Counted from the stretch's first letter, positions 12,516-25,303 are shown. The stretch is DNA of 64,000 nucleotides from Cryptomeria japonica (GCF_030272615.1 NC_081414.1:659694292-659758291), one strand, 5' to 3'. The notes: generated from the sequence alone by a model not told the origin. Made by a program: numbers and translations.

Positions 12516-12933
12516 ACTATCCTAAACCTTGCATTGACCATCACAATTTTACAGTGAATTGAGTTAATTAGTGCATAAGCGAGATTGGGAAAGAGTTTGG
12601 TATTGAGTTAGATGTTGGTGGAAGGTTTAAGGAGGTACACTATCATCATAATTAATGTTAGAGAGTGTTGTGTGAAGAAGAATGGCCATGAAAGGAGTGA
12701 TTGTCCTAAGTGCTTGAGACTGTCACAAAAAGTGAGTGTTGCAGTAGTGAATCTTCCTTTGACCTTTGTGTGTTTTGGAGGGTAAAGACCCATGGTGGTA
12801 TATGTTGAGTGGTTGGGAGGGTAAAGATCCACATATCAACTATCTACTTTGACATCCTAGCATGGTGTCCACCTACTCTAAAACCTTGTGGGCACTCTCT
12901 ATCTAATACTAACATATACATAACATGTGCCTT

Positions 12934-12987
12934 TCATATAACCCTATGTTGGCTAGGCCCCACCATAATTAGAAGATCCTAATTACT
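12934..12987 (+). repeat. 54-bp direct repeat, copy 2
   Basis: Second copy, same orientation, start-to-start distance 472 bp. It may be the remains of a tandem duplication or very short terminal repeats; there is no further support for an element. Confidence 0.85.
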
Positions 12988-14830
12988 AAAAACACTAGAT
13001 TCTCCCCTAAAAGGTTGTTGAGTCATAGAAGGCCTAGCTTGATAGCCCTATAGTCTCTCATACCTAAAATATCCTTGTGTCTATGATGGTCAAATGTGAC
13101 TACCCTATGGCCCCTACTATGCTCTAGTAGACCTTTGTCCCTAATATTGATACTATTGGGTTTTTCTTTGTAAATCATATAGTAAGTCTAAATTATCCTT
13201 TGAAGGATGGGGAGGCCTATGGACACTTTAGTCCCTTAATCAAGGTTACAAACTTCTCTCATGCCTCTTGTGTCCTCCCATGTACCTCCTTTTCCATAAG
13301 AGACTTTGCCATAGCAACCCTAAAGTCATTTGGATTGGCCATGTGTAGGAAAACTAAAATTTTGGGCTTTCCACCCCTAATGAAATAATTGACAAGTAAC
13401 TTGCCTTGAATGTAATCTACAAACTACAAGAACTCCAAAAACTAACTCTCATGTGGAGCCACTATGAAACTTTATTATGTAAATTGTGAAACTCATCTAT
13501 GCATCTCTGTGAAAAATATTTTGAAATAGAACACACTTTGAAGCACTCCAAAATGGTATCTGGAGAGGGTTTCCAATGTGAGTTGGTGCATTTTATCCTC
13601 CCAGTACCACAAGGTGGAAGATAGTCCTCTCAAAAATTTCATTGAAAATTATGCCTTTAGGTTGCTCACATATAGATGCAACCCAAAGCATAAGTCCAAG
13701 CTAATTAGTAAACAAGACTTATCCTCAATGCCATTTGTGGATCTTAAAAATGTAGAGGATTGGAGATGAAGCAACTCCTGAATATGATCCTTTGGCTCAT
13801 GATATGTGCTTGCTATAGTCTATACCTCTTGTATTTATGTATGATAAGGCTAGGTAATGTGTATTGATCAATATTCTATCTCCTCTATATGTATTTCCCA
13901 AATTCAAGGTGAACTCCTAATAAGCTCCCAAGATGAAAGTATATGCTCCTCTACTACAAGTGGATCCTCATGGCTTGTAAGATATGAGGTCCATAATTGG
14001 GCTACTCATCTTGGTGTAAAATCTCAAAGTGATATGACCCTTCCTTCCATTTCCTACACCCTATTTTCTAACCAACACCTCATAACCTTTACCTCACTTC
14101 CTATCATTATTACCTTCCATCTACCTTTCATATCCCCTATCTTAACCTCCTCCACTTTCCTATATCATATCCTACACCTTAACCTCATACACACTTATTT
14201 TTACTTCACCTACCTAACCCCATTCCATCCTTCGCATCCTTTTATCTCCCCCCATTCACTTTCCTACCTTCCAAACCCCTAACATATCCTAACTTACTCT
14301 TTTACCATTACATCCTTCATCACTTACCTCCCTATCTTATCCTAATCCACACCTCATAACCTTATACCTCTCAGCTTCCATTTTATACCACCTTCCTAAT
14401 GGTACACTTATGCTCCCCTCCAAAACACCAAGAAAAAATAGCACTCGATCACTACACATTGTTCTCACGGTTCTATAGCAGGGATTTTCTATCACTACCA
14501 CATATACTAGCATCCATAATTAGGATATATTTTACATAATGGCACTCAATCATGCAGATTTAGGTCATCCATCCCCTTAATTAGGATATATTTTAAATAT
14601 GGAAAGTAGTGTTAATATGTTTCAGGCTAACTATATTGTTCATTATTTAAAATGCAGTGTTTAAATAATACATGATTGCAGGATTGTTCAACGGTTTATG
14701 TCTTGTAAGAAATTCTTCTTTTAAATCAATCATATCATATTACAGAAACCTCTCACCATCTCTGCTATTGCTAATTAATCTGATAAATATATAATAAAAT
14801 TTGAATCTAAATATTTGAATATTTCTAACA
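12988..14830. other. Non-coding; strongly pyrimidine-rich plus strand at 14030-14420
   Basis: No credible gene. At 14030-14420 the plus strand is dominated by C and T with short CCTTACC, CACCTC and TTCC words, a compositional block that creates a spurious open frame at 13857-14282. Confidence 0.6.
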
Positions 14831-15231
14831 ATGAATTTGTTGATTATACCCTACCTTTTTCCTACAGCGATTAAACCCACAGGGAACTATGTCCACCTCC
14901 CTCCTTCATGTTCATTGGGGGACAGCCCCTACCTACATGTTCCCTATTATGATCCCCATTGTGATCCCCTAATATGCCCTGAGACAATGCAAACTAAGAT
15001 ACCTTGGGAGGGCCTTTAGGTAGGCACTTGTTCACTCGACTAGGAAGGGACGTTTACGCGAATAGTTGTGGTTGAAGCCAGCGAAGATGGATAGAGATTT
15101 GATAGTGAGTGTCTACCTCCACTTCCACCGAATCATACTCCATCGCCATTTCCAGCCTGAGCTGCAAAACCAGCTGTTTTCACACCAATGATCTTCCCCG
15201 TCACGATTAAACCCATAGGTTCACTACAACG

Positions 15232-15520
15232 GCGGGATGAATGAGAGGCGGGATTTTGTAAAGAGGTGGGATTTATGAAATGACTTGGTCTTTTCTTTTT
15301 TTTTTAAGTAATGCATGCGGTCATCGGAATTTCGACGAACGTGGGCACTTTTTCTAAAAAAACCCAAATGTCATTGCCAATTCCTTCTTCATCAAAACCA
15401 AATGTTGCATTATCGTTGGAATGCCAACGAAATTGTGCATTTTTTCAAAAAAAAATCAAGTTTGATCACAATATACCTTCTCCGTCAGAAACCTCTGTCA
15501 GAATTTTAGGCTAAATGTAT
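15232..15520 (+). repeat. Short GGCGGGAT repeats followed by a diverged ~92-bp tandem duplication
   Basis: Three GGCGGGAT/GGTGGGAT words lie at 15232-15285. Next come two related segments, beginning near 15320 and 15412, that share a GGAATnnCnACGAA core followed by an A-rich run. The copies are substantially diverged. No coding function is apparent. Confidence 0.4.
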
Positions 15521-15599
15521 TAGTGTACGATTTAATTGTCTTAGAAAAGAAATTTTATTATTAACCTAACACACGTGTGGGCTAATCCCACCACGTGGG

Positions 15600-15805
15600 A
15601 TGGTAGTTGCTTTCTACCATGGTAGCAGCACTACCAGTTGGTAGTGACTGCTACACATGTAGCAATACTACTAGTCAGTAGTGGCTTCTACACAGTAGCA
15701 ACACTACTGGTCGGTAGCAGTACTACCGGTCAGTAGTGGCTGCTACAGACGGTAGCAACACTACCGGTGGGTAGTGACTGCTGCTACTGCCGTAGGTAGA
15801 CTTTG
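15600..15805. repeat. Hairpin-forming minisatellite (GTAGCA..TGCTAC units)
   Basis: About five units of roughly 35-40 bp, each a near-palindrome. In the first (15622-15654), the arm GTAGCAGCACTACC pairs with GGTAGTG-a-CTGCTAC around a 4-base loop, with one bulged base. Later units keep the arms GTAGCA and CTGCTAC with compensating variation. The block is flanked on both sides by the direct 10-mer CCACCACGTG (15588-15597 and 15807-15816), which contains a G-box core CACGTG. Confidence 0.8.
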
Positions 15806-15817
15806 GCCACCACGTGC

Positions 15818-17684
15818 CACATTAACCCTTCGCGAAATAATTTAATATGTCGTTGATTTAATTTTATTAAACGCTATGAATTTTTTAATGTTAGATTTAA
15901 TGTGAAATATTAATGGTAGTTTATAAAATGATTTTTTTATATATTGATTTAATAAATTTATTTATTGAAATCAAGGTTTTGGAATAATTAATTCAAATTG
16001 GTAATTTTGGATGTATTTTGGAAATAAATTATATGCTTATATAATTCATATTATTATTTGATTGAATATTTAATATGGATTTTATTCTATATTGGTGTAT
16101 TGAATTTGGAAATTAAATAGAAGTGAATGTTGTATCTGAATGATGCGTTAATTAAAGGGTGTTTTTATTTAAATTTCAATCAATGGTATCTGCAAGTGTT
16201 TATGATGTTGTTTGCTCAAAGATTGTCTGAGTGCGAACTTAGTGAATTAGCTTTCCTTGCAAGAATATTATTGGTGGATATTTCTCGTCTGTGGTTCGGT
16301 CATCTTGTTGTGGCGTATTTAGTACCTTTTGATCAAGTGATGTATGATGACCTCGTTGCCTTAACCATGTAGTGTCTTGTCCTTATGGTTAACCAAGAGT
16401 TAGTATGTCCTTGTTTTGACCACTTGTATTTGGATAGTGGTGTTATGGTTGTCTACTTCACCATAGGGTCTTCATGGAGTGACCATGTTTTCTTAGTGTC
16501 CTTTGAGAGAGTGACTTTTGAGTGGGGGCCGCACCCAAATTGGATGGTAGGATAACCCCTCAAAAGTTAGTTAATAAGTGATAACCTAATAATTTGATTA
16601 GGAAGCGGGTAGATAATAACATTACAAAAGATATTGTACCCCGTGCATGGCTGAGTGCTTGTATAGACTCAAAATGTAGTGGGAAGGCCTGGAATGGCAA
16701 ACCGACCACCTTGTCATCACAAAGGGTTGGTAGGGTCCGCATGAGACTTAGTTGGAGCCAGAGGTTTGGGAAAGGTTACCAGGATAACCCAGGGTGGGGG
16801 TCAGGACCTATGGAGACCTACCATGGTAACCATCATAAGCTACGCGATGAAACTCTCTCTTTAGGGTCACTTGTGTATTGTTGTGTCGAGTCACTTGTGT
16901 ATTGTGATGTCGAGTTAGTTGAGTATTGTGATGTCGAGTCACTTGTGTATTGTGATCTTGAGTCACCTGGAATATTGTGGGGTCATATTGTACTACCATG
17001 GAGTCATATTGTTTTGTCGACCATGTCATGCTTTTGCCTGCATGAGGGTCCTTTGCTATCTCCTAGCATGGTGGGGTGATTCCATTTTTGGAATTACATG
17101 GTAGGGTGGTAGTGCCAATTCTCATCGGATGTTCTTGTTCGTACCTTCATGCGAGGATTGGCTTCGCAAGTGTTCCTGTGGTTCGTCACTCATGGTCTAT
17201 CTCATATTTAGAGATTATTTTATTGGGAGACCTATGTGGTCATTTGTATCAATGATTTTATGTAACCTTGTAATTTGGTTCAGTTGTAAATTTGAATGTA
17301 TTAAGAGCCATGTATTGGAAGATCAATGTAATCCTAAGTTTTGGATGTTATTTGTCAGCTTTCTATATGATTAGTGTAAATGCTTTATTGAAGAGAAGTT
17401 ATATTGTATCCTTTCAATCTTTCAATGGTGTATCTGTTATTGCATATGGCTTATTATGTTCATGAGTAATGTTGGTCAATTGGATTAATTATAATTGTGG
17501 AATTTAACTTTTAGTTTAATTCTTCGTTGGTAATCCCTTTAGGAATTCTGGTGTAAGTCTTCCGCTTGTGTTATTATAGTTCTATTGTTGTAATTAATGC
17601 ACTTAATATGTTTTATACTTTTAAAAAAATTAAAAATTCACCCTTAGATGTGGTATTCCTTTGGGGTTCCTAGTGGGGCATTAT
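15818..17684 (+). repeat. LTR-like unit (tentative)
   Basis: The right end reads GTGGGGCATTATA, the reverse complement of TATAATGCCCCAC, which looks like a TGTAATGCCCC-type LTR terminus with one transition. The left end (ACATTAACCCTTCGCGAAA followed by AT-rich sequence) resembles a degenerate version and is similar to the start of the better-defined unit at 62067. No internal coding region, target duplication or primer binding site supports it. It contains a 24-bp tandem repeat at 16866. Confidence 0.3.
16866..16985 (+). repeat. 24-bp tandem repeat, about 5 units
   Basis: Units start at 16866, 16890, 16914, 16938 and 16962 (the last partial), with consensus GTCACTTGTGTATTGTGATG then TCGA. 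Confidence 0.8.
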
Positions 17685-17740
17685 AGTTTACATCAAATCA
17701 AAATTTAACATTTCCTTCTTATAATAAATTCAAAATCTAT

Positions 17741-17894
<154 letters not shown>

Positions 17895-20200
17895 TGAAAA
17901 CTGATAATCCTTTTTAAAATCAAATTTCATCTAACACCATAATTCGTAAAAAATAAATTACAAATCGGAAATTACAAATTTACAAATTAAAAGTTACAAA
18001 TTATAAATTATACACACACACACACACATACACAGACACATATATAAATCGAATTTAAAAACAATATAAAATATTACGCATTGCACAGGAAATAACATTT
18101 ACTATGATTTTGTTTTGATTGAGTTTTTTTTTCCTTTTCTTTTTTAATTCGCACAAATAACTCATGTATTCAATTACTCAATTGACCCTAACGCTAGGAG
18201 AATGGATCCAATTCAATCCACAAATGAAATTTTCATATATAATATCATTATTCCACATAATAATTTCACACTTAAAACATCAGATTCACATTTTTCAAAA
18301 AGTCTAAGGAGACCAATAACCAGGTTTTGGAGGCCATCCACCATTGATGGACCTTTAAAAACTCAAAAAATTAAAACTTGCTAAATCAAAAATTCCTTAA
18401 AACCCATTGGTTGATGGGTGAACAGCATCACACTTTTGAAATAAAATTCACTTTCTGGGCATACATAAAAAATTGGGCAGCATTTCCCCAAAGCAACTCT
18501 CATTTAAAAAAAACTGAAACATACAAATTCATATCTAAACTAAAATCCAAAATTCAAGTTGGAGAAAGGTTCTAAATCTATTTGCTATCCATTTGCAACA
18601 AGAATTACACAATTTCATAAAGAATCAAGGGAGAAATCGAATAAAACTCACCTTCAAGTTGAAGAGTTTCAAAATGAAACATGGAGCCAAAGACTCTGAA
18701 ATAACTCACGAAAATTGAGTAGCAACAAGAGTTTTCCCACTCGAATCCAACAAGCTCCTACCCACAAAATCTCTCCAAGCAAATCCTTCCCAATCAAAAT
18801 TTCAAAAATCCATTGTAGGGTTGGAAATCTCCAAAATTTGGAAAAACATCATAATTGTTCAAAAAAAATGCATAACACATATTTATCCCACCATATGGTA
18901 ATAAATAAATACTCTAATTTGCTAGATTAATAGAATTTGATTTATTTTTATAAAAACAATGGTCTTATTTTGTTTTTTAAAAACAATTACTCAAGCCAAC
19001 TATAATTTAACTTTCACTAATAATTCAACATTCACTCTAACTTACACAATTAAAAATAATCGATTAATTAATTAACCACAAAAATGATTCCAATGTAATT
19101 TATTCTTAATTCCCTTTAATCAACACAACACATGTTAATTACTCATTAACTACTCAAGAAGAGAATAATTAAACACACAAAAAGCATAACACACAACACT
19201 CAATTGAAACCAAAATAGAACATGACCCACATACCACCATCGGGAAAGTGGCCTACTTGGCGAACTGATAGGGAAAACAAAAGGCTGATGATGCTCACAA
19301 TTGAGCAAGGCTAGGGATGACATTAGGACCTTAGAACTACCTCCTCCACTTCCATTAGGTTAATTAAGTATGCTCAGACCTATGGAACCAAGTGGAGACT
19401 ATACCTCGTACCTACACGATACTTGTACATGCAATTTCCTGCATCAACGAACCACATATGCATATATACACAAATAAAAAGGAGAATCGCGATGTTCCTC
19501 GTCTCATCGAAGTGAGTGAAGGAAAATCATCTCCTCATACCCCATACACTTACAAACATGAAACATGTGTATAATGCATTGCACGCATAAAATAAATGCA
19601 GTATTCCATCATTAGCAACACCTAAATAAAATTAACATATCTTCATTAATAAAAAATGATGTAGAAGGAGAGTTAACAACTACTCATCAATAAGCAAAAA
19701 TGTATATGAAATATCTATTCCTCGATGTAAAGTAATGCATAATCATATTCACCTAATCACACTCCAAAGCATAACACCATAATAACACATCATAATCACA
19801 ATAAAAACAACTATCCACGTAAACCACTGAAAACTCAACTTTGGTCAATGATGTCAAACAGGGTAGGGGGACTACAAACTCTATAGCAATAAAAAAAATT
19901 ATTTTAGTAAATATTACCTCTTTTTATTAACTTCAACTAAATACTTGAATTATGGCTAAAAATTGATTAATTAAAGGTTTATTAATTAGGCTAGGAAAGG
20001 GTATATATCTTGCTTAGGGTTAGCCACTTATTCTAGCTTATTTTAGTAGGGGTGTAGTTATTTATTGATGCCATTTGGCAGATTAATGAACTGATTAATG
20101 GCAGAGGGCTTATCTATCTATTTATTCTACCTTATATATCCATTAATGGCAGAGGGCTTATTAATTCACAGATTAATTTACTGATTAATTAAGTGGGGGG
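17895..20200. other. AT-rich non-coding stretch
   Basis: No sustained frame. A short (AC)n tract lies at 18012-18029. The sequence GGGTAGGGGGACTACA ending at 19876 is the reverse complement of a TGTAGTCCCCC LTR-type start, but no partner end or coding region was found. A direct repeat ATTAATGGCAGAGGGCTTA occurs near 20094 and 20143. Confidence 0.5.
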
Positions 20201-20203
20201 GGA

Positions 20204-20247
20204 CTACTATTCTATGGGAGTTTTAAAATTTTTCCATAGAATAGTAG
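20204..20247. repeat. Perfect 14-bp inverted repeat with 16-base loop
   Basis: The left arm CTACTATTCTATGG (20204-20217) pairs with the right arm CCATAGAATAGTAG (20234-20247). It is preceded by a run of eight G (20195-20202). Function unknown; it may be a transposon remnant. Confidence 0.85.
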
Positions 20248-20974
20248 GACAAGAGATAAGATAGATTCTATACGAAACATGCCCTTCAAATGCAGGGGCA
20301 ATGCCAGGTGGGAGGGCCCCTACAATAATCTACCACTTATTTAATATTGTTCAAATTATATTATAAAAATTAGTAATTCTTTAACACCTTCTCTTAGTAT
20401 CATTTTTAGTTATTACTTTTAATAAATTTTTTGTTTCTAATCATTTAATTTATATGATAAATTATAGGGAAATTAAATGAGTAATTTATTTAACTTTTTA
20501 AATTGTCATCAATTTATTGAGTATGGAATAAAAGATTCATTTTGATATTATTTATTTTGATATCATTCACTATCATATTTTAGAATTAAAATTAATATTG
20601 TTTATTAGTATTTATTTTTATCAAAAATAATAAATTGAAATGTCATTGTTTCATTTTCAAATTTTAAAACATTTAAACAAGTTATAGAAAACAAAACCCT
20701 CACATCACCTTCAATATTAATATTTTTTGTAATTTGCATTCATGGGTTAAGTTATCATGATTAAACTACTACATCTATTGCCTAATATAGTTGTAAACAA
20801 AAGCATGTGTTGTGTCATCTCTTTAAATCGCCAAGGAGTAATAAGGAAACCTTATTATTTTAAATATGTGTTTACAACAATTCTTTCTTAAATAGAAAAA
20901 ATAAATATAGATAAGTAATAATTAGATCATTTCCATAAGATTTCAAATATGTTTTTTCCTCAATTAGGAGTATG

Positions 20975-21386
20975 TGTTGGTGGGAAATGGGGTGTTTCCT
21001 ATCTATTTTCCCGCTTTGTAGTATGAACAACGCACATTATATAACTTCCTAGTGAGGATCTTTCCACACGTGTTTACATGTTAGTTTACTTAGTGAGTTA
21101 GGACTCTTTCTAGAAGTCTCTTGTAGACATGTGATCTTATCCCCTAGTTGTCACATGACATAGGAATACAAAACTTGTCTCATCCTAGTTAGTCCTATCT
21201 CTCAACCTTGTCTATATAAGAAAAACCCCATATGTATGTTTTGGGGCCAATTTATTGATCACATTCAATAATATATTTTGCATCCATTATTGAAAATTGA
21301 TGCTCTTGACTTTATATCTTGTAGACTTGGTTGTTTTGGTTTTTGCAAGTGATCCTAGGAGCTTGATTCCTTGAGTGACTTTCACA
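20975..21386 (+). repeat. Copia-type LTR (element H)
   Basis: Begins TGTTGGTGGGAAATGG and ends CTTTCACA directly before a primer binding site at 21387. Contains CTATATAAG at 21212-21219. The length of 412 bp, TG/CA ends and adjacent primer site identify a 5' LTR. No matching 3' LTR was found in the window. Confidence 0.85.
21212..21219 (+). promoter_or_regulatory. TATA box of LTR H
   Basis: CTATATAA, 238 bases into the LTR and 167 bases before its end, the expected U3 position. Confidence 0.6.
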
Positions 21387-21396
21387 TGGTATCAGA
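21387..21396 (+). other. Primer binding site (initiator Met tRNA) of element H
   Basis: TGGTATCAGA, identical over 10 bases to the initiator methionine tRNA-complementary site used by most plant copia elements, immediately after the CA end of the LTR. Confidence 0.8.
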
Positions 21397-23044
21397 TCTA
21401 GGCTAGGCTAAGAGCCCCAAATACCTAATGTGGTTTAAGTCACAAGGTGTTATTAATAAGAAAAAATCTAACCAAATATGGTTTTGTCCTATAGAGGATA
21501 GTAGATTAGTTGGTAGAGCAATCAAACATTACATGGAAGGTCCTAGATTTAAGTCCTAACTAGTCCATGAAAAGCTCAAAATTATGTGTTTGAGATTAAA
21601 AAAACTTAAGAATTATTTATCTGAACAAAAAAGAACTTATTGAATTAATACTTCCTTTAGTCTCAAGTATTATTTTAAGAGAAATTATTTGGAGAAAAGG
21701 GGGCCTCAAAAATAAAACATATCCACTCTTTACAATTCACATAAAAAACTAAAATGAAACTAGAATTACATATATTACACCTTGATCTTGTGAATATGAC
21801 TATGTAGGTAATCTAGATAAAGGATGAAGTTTTTTAAATGGTCAAGTTTTCTAGAGCATAGTTGGAAATTCCATTAAAAATGGATAGATAAACTTATACT
21901 AACAAATTTGAAAAAATTAATAGATAAGTTAAGATTCATTATATGCTCAAAATAGTTTTGGTTGAAATATTAACATCCTTGAAGTTTTAGGCCAAATTCT
22001 AAGGTGAGGTGTGAATTCAATCTTATAAAACTTAGTAGATATTGAATTTAGTAATTTTCCAATAGGCAAGAGTAGTCTATCAAGAATAATCAAGAAAAAT
22101 ATTGTTTCAATGAGTCGGTGTCTCTAGCCAAAGCATCAATATCTTGTATGGATAGATAAATACATATTGTATATGGATATAGATGAATGCATTTTCCATA
22201 TCAATAGAATTTGTTTGTCACATATTTCTAGAATATTATTTATCCCATGTAGATAAGTGAATTCTTGTTTCATTTGGAAAAAAACAAATATTCAAATATC
22301 ATTTTCGAAGCATACAAAAGAAAGAATAAATAAAGAATTTAGTTTATTCTTTTTAGGTACAAACTATTGGATTGTTACATAAAAAGAATCATATATGCAT
22401 CATCATAATATATGTCATCTATTCATTACTATTGATTTGTTCTAGTAGTGAGGTTTTACTTAGGAGAACTCATGCACTTGTCAAGTCAACAAACTCTTAA
22501 GTGATGCCTCTAGACACCACCTTGAAAGATTTATAGACTAGGAAAGCAAAAGAGGACAAGTATTTAGATGCACAATTTGTCAATTTAATTTCACACAATA
22601 TAGATCAATTTTGTATAAAAATATACAATTGTAGCTATTGGGATCATGTACTTGTGATTGACCTTTATTATTCTTTTTGACAATCTACATCTCAAGGTAA
22701 TCATTTACCAAAGCTACTATTTTTTAAAATGGTGAATCAACTCAAAACATTATCAACACCATTCTTTTTTCATTAATGTTAAATCTAAATGTTCATATTC
22801 CTCAAATTTAATTTTTATAAACTAACTAATTATTTATATGAACTCTTCTATTGAAATAATTTTACACTTTAGTAATTATATTTATTTAATTAACTTACAT
22901 GATTTAGGAAAAAACATATTTATTTTTATTGCAATAATAAATTATTAAAAAATATTATTATATTTAAATAAATCAAATGTTTGACAAACTTTATAACTAT
23001 TAATTATTTGGTTAATTAATGATTGTTATGATGAGAGGGGAGAT
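21397..23044 (+). mobile_element. Internal region of element H, non-coding
   Basis: About 1.65 kb without any coding frame on either strand, so H is either a non-autonomous element or very decayed. A purine run (GATGAGAGGGGAGAT, 23030-23044) could be its polypurine tract, in which case element B inserted exactly where its 3' LTR should begin. This could also be coincidence. Confidence 0.4.
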
Positions 23045-23836
23045 TGATATGGTGTGGAATGCTATTATGTGTGTTGAATATCCCATACAATTGAGAGGGG
23101 GGGGAGATTAGTTGTACATTAAAACATTGAATTTTTCCTACAGAAACAGATCCAGTAAACAAATCTCATATTAGTTAGCCATAGGCAAATATAAACATGA
23201 AATATCATACACATGAAACAATATATATGACATGGAAAACCCAAGAAGGGAAAAATCACAAAGAATGCTAGTTCTCAATATAAAAACACTTGTTAGGGTG
23301 ACATCGGTTAAGGTGACTTTTACAAGATGGCTCACAGCCAGAAATTCTCAAAATGAAACCGCTAGAAAAAGAAAGAAGGGCTCACTGTCCAAAAGAAGAA
23401 GAAAGAAAGAAAGAATCCACCACTGAAGAATACAATTGACTTGTCAAAAGAAACCTTAGGTTCACTGCCATCGATACTAAATGACATCAACACACTACCA
23501 TACTGATCATCCAAAACCAAACATAACTTTAGACAAATGAACAGGGGATAGATCTTCTTTTCAATCCAATTACTCTCTATATATTTCTATCATTTTTTAT
23601 ATATTCCTCATTATAATGATTCTTCATTTATACAAATCTTTGAAATGGATTTTTCAAGTTGGGCAATGAGATAAAGAAAAAGAATACAAAATAGGTCTTC
23701 ATTAAGCATTCCCTTGGTGGAAAGGAATAAGAAGTGGACCACACCATGATGCAATAGCACGCTATCCAAACACCACAATCATCGAAGAAAAAGATAGAAC
23801 ATCCAGGGTTAACTCGACTCGAATTGATCATATCCA
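23045..23836 (-). repeat. 3' LTR of copia B, distal piece
   Basis: Minus-strand continuation of the LTR after the A insertion. It ends ATTCCACACCATATCA at 23045, and carries CCCCCCCCTCTCAATTGT (complement of 23091-23104) about 50 bases before the end, the same design as the A and E LTRs. The base-paired target duplication ATCCA is at 23832-23836. Confidence 0.75.
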
Positions 23837-25301
23837 TGTTGGCATTATGTGAACCGGTATGAGGACATGATGACATTGTATGTTGTCATTGATGTCAATA
23901 TGCTAAAGAAGAGAGAACCGGTATGTTACCAAGAACCGGTATATGTGAGAACTGGTATAACATTGTGAGCCAGTATATGTGCCAAAGTGAAGCAGTGTGT
24001 TTGTTCAAGGTGAACCGACATGGGGTTATGGGAACCGGTACATGGAAGCTTTGTATGACTATCGGACTTCAAGCCTATGTGACTCAACCGGTGACTCTGT
24101 GTGATGAGTTAGCATTGTAGCAAAGAACAGATCATGTTGCCATGTTAGCCTTGTGCGTGTGAAGGATCTTGCATGCAAGAGATTGTTCCTATCTACCTCG
24201 GGAATATGCGAAGTCTGTAAACGGTGAAAATGCGTGATGGGTTATTAGCCACCATGAAAGCGGTGGAAAACAAATGATGGAGAACATCTTGAGATTGGTT
24301 CAAAACTGTTGCATTTAATGCAATGTGCTCAATGGTCAGGATTGAACCGTTTGAATTGCTTAACCTAACAGGTTTAGGATTTAGGGTTTATGCTACCAAC
24401 CTATCTATTTCCTATAAGGTTGATGTTGTGTTTCTTTCTATGGTTGTTGGAAAAAGTTGTGTGTGTGTATCCAAGTGAAGGGATATGTGATTCTTGCCAG
24501 ATTAGAGGAGAGAAGTGATACCTGTAGAGTGTAAGTGTAGAAGGTGAAGAGGAGCTAAAGCAGATATGCATTGGCATTGAGTGCTGTTACCAAATCATTG
24601 TAATACCTATTGATCTCTAACCACTTTAGTAGTTGGGAAATCCCTTAACAGGGTAGCTTTAATCGACTTACTATAAATCCTTTAACAGGGTGACTCAAAA
24701 CCATTGAGTTCTTGAAATCCTCTAACAAGGTAACCTTTAACAGGGTTTAACCCTTAACTGGGTATTCTAGCCATCCCTTAATCGGGTGATCCCTAACAAG
24801 ATCGGTTCCTAATAGAACCTATTATATAAGTCTTTAACCGGACAAGGCTCCTAATAGAGCGGACTTCTAAAGAGTTCAAAAATAGCCTGTGGGTATTCAT
24901 CCCCACCGTGGTTTTTCCCAGTTGGGTTTCCACGTGAAAAATCTGTGTGTCATGTGTGGTGTTATTCATGTGATGGTTTGAGTGATTTGTGTCTGAAGGT
25001 AAATCATGTTGATCTAGCTGTTTATATATCTTTGATGATAGATTACCTGTTCATGCACTAGGGTTAAATGGAAATGAAGTATTAGATTGTATGGAAAGAT
25101 AAGTGTCAACCAGTTTATGCTTGTCTCAGTTATTCTCAGTTTTGCCGGTTGTACTCTGTTTAAGACCGGTGTTACTGTTTGTCTACCAAAGCACAGTGTC
25201 TACTGACAAACCAATTTTAGGATTGTGTTTTTTCCTGTATTGATTCACCCCCCCCCCTCTCAGTACCGATTTGGTACTATCCATTCATCATTGAGTTATC
25301 A
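23837..25301 (+). repeat. 5' LTR of copia A
   Basis: TGTTGGCATTATG to GAGTTATCA. The first 260 bases hold about eight AACCGGTA or near copies (23852, 23916, 23934, 23949, 23967, 24012, 24031, 24086). 24630-24860 holds a series of short CCCTTAACAGGGT-like words. A 10-C run lies at 25248-25257 followed by CTCTCAGTACC, 44 bases before the end. Confidence 0.95.
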
Positions 25302-25303
25302 AT

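Noticed and set aside
13857-14282. 141-codon plus-strand open frame
   Set aside because: It lies in a C/T-rich low-complexity block, its protein is a biased Ser/Thr/Leu/Ile/His mix, and nothing around it suggests a gene.
16594-17079. 161-codon plus-strand frame
   Set aside because: Half of it is translation of the 24-bp tandem repeat; no domain and no support on either side.
19866-20312. Several TGTAGTCCCCC or TGTAGGGGCCC type LTR starts on the minus strand
   Set aside because: No partner ends, target duplications or internal coding sequence could be matched, so no element is called.
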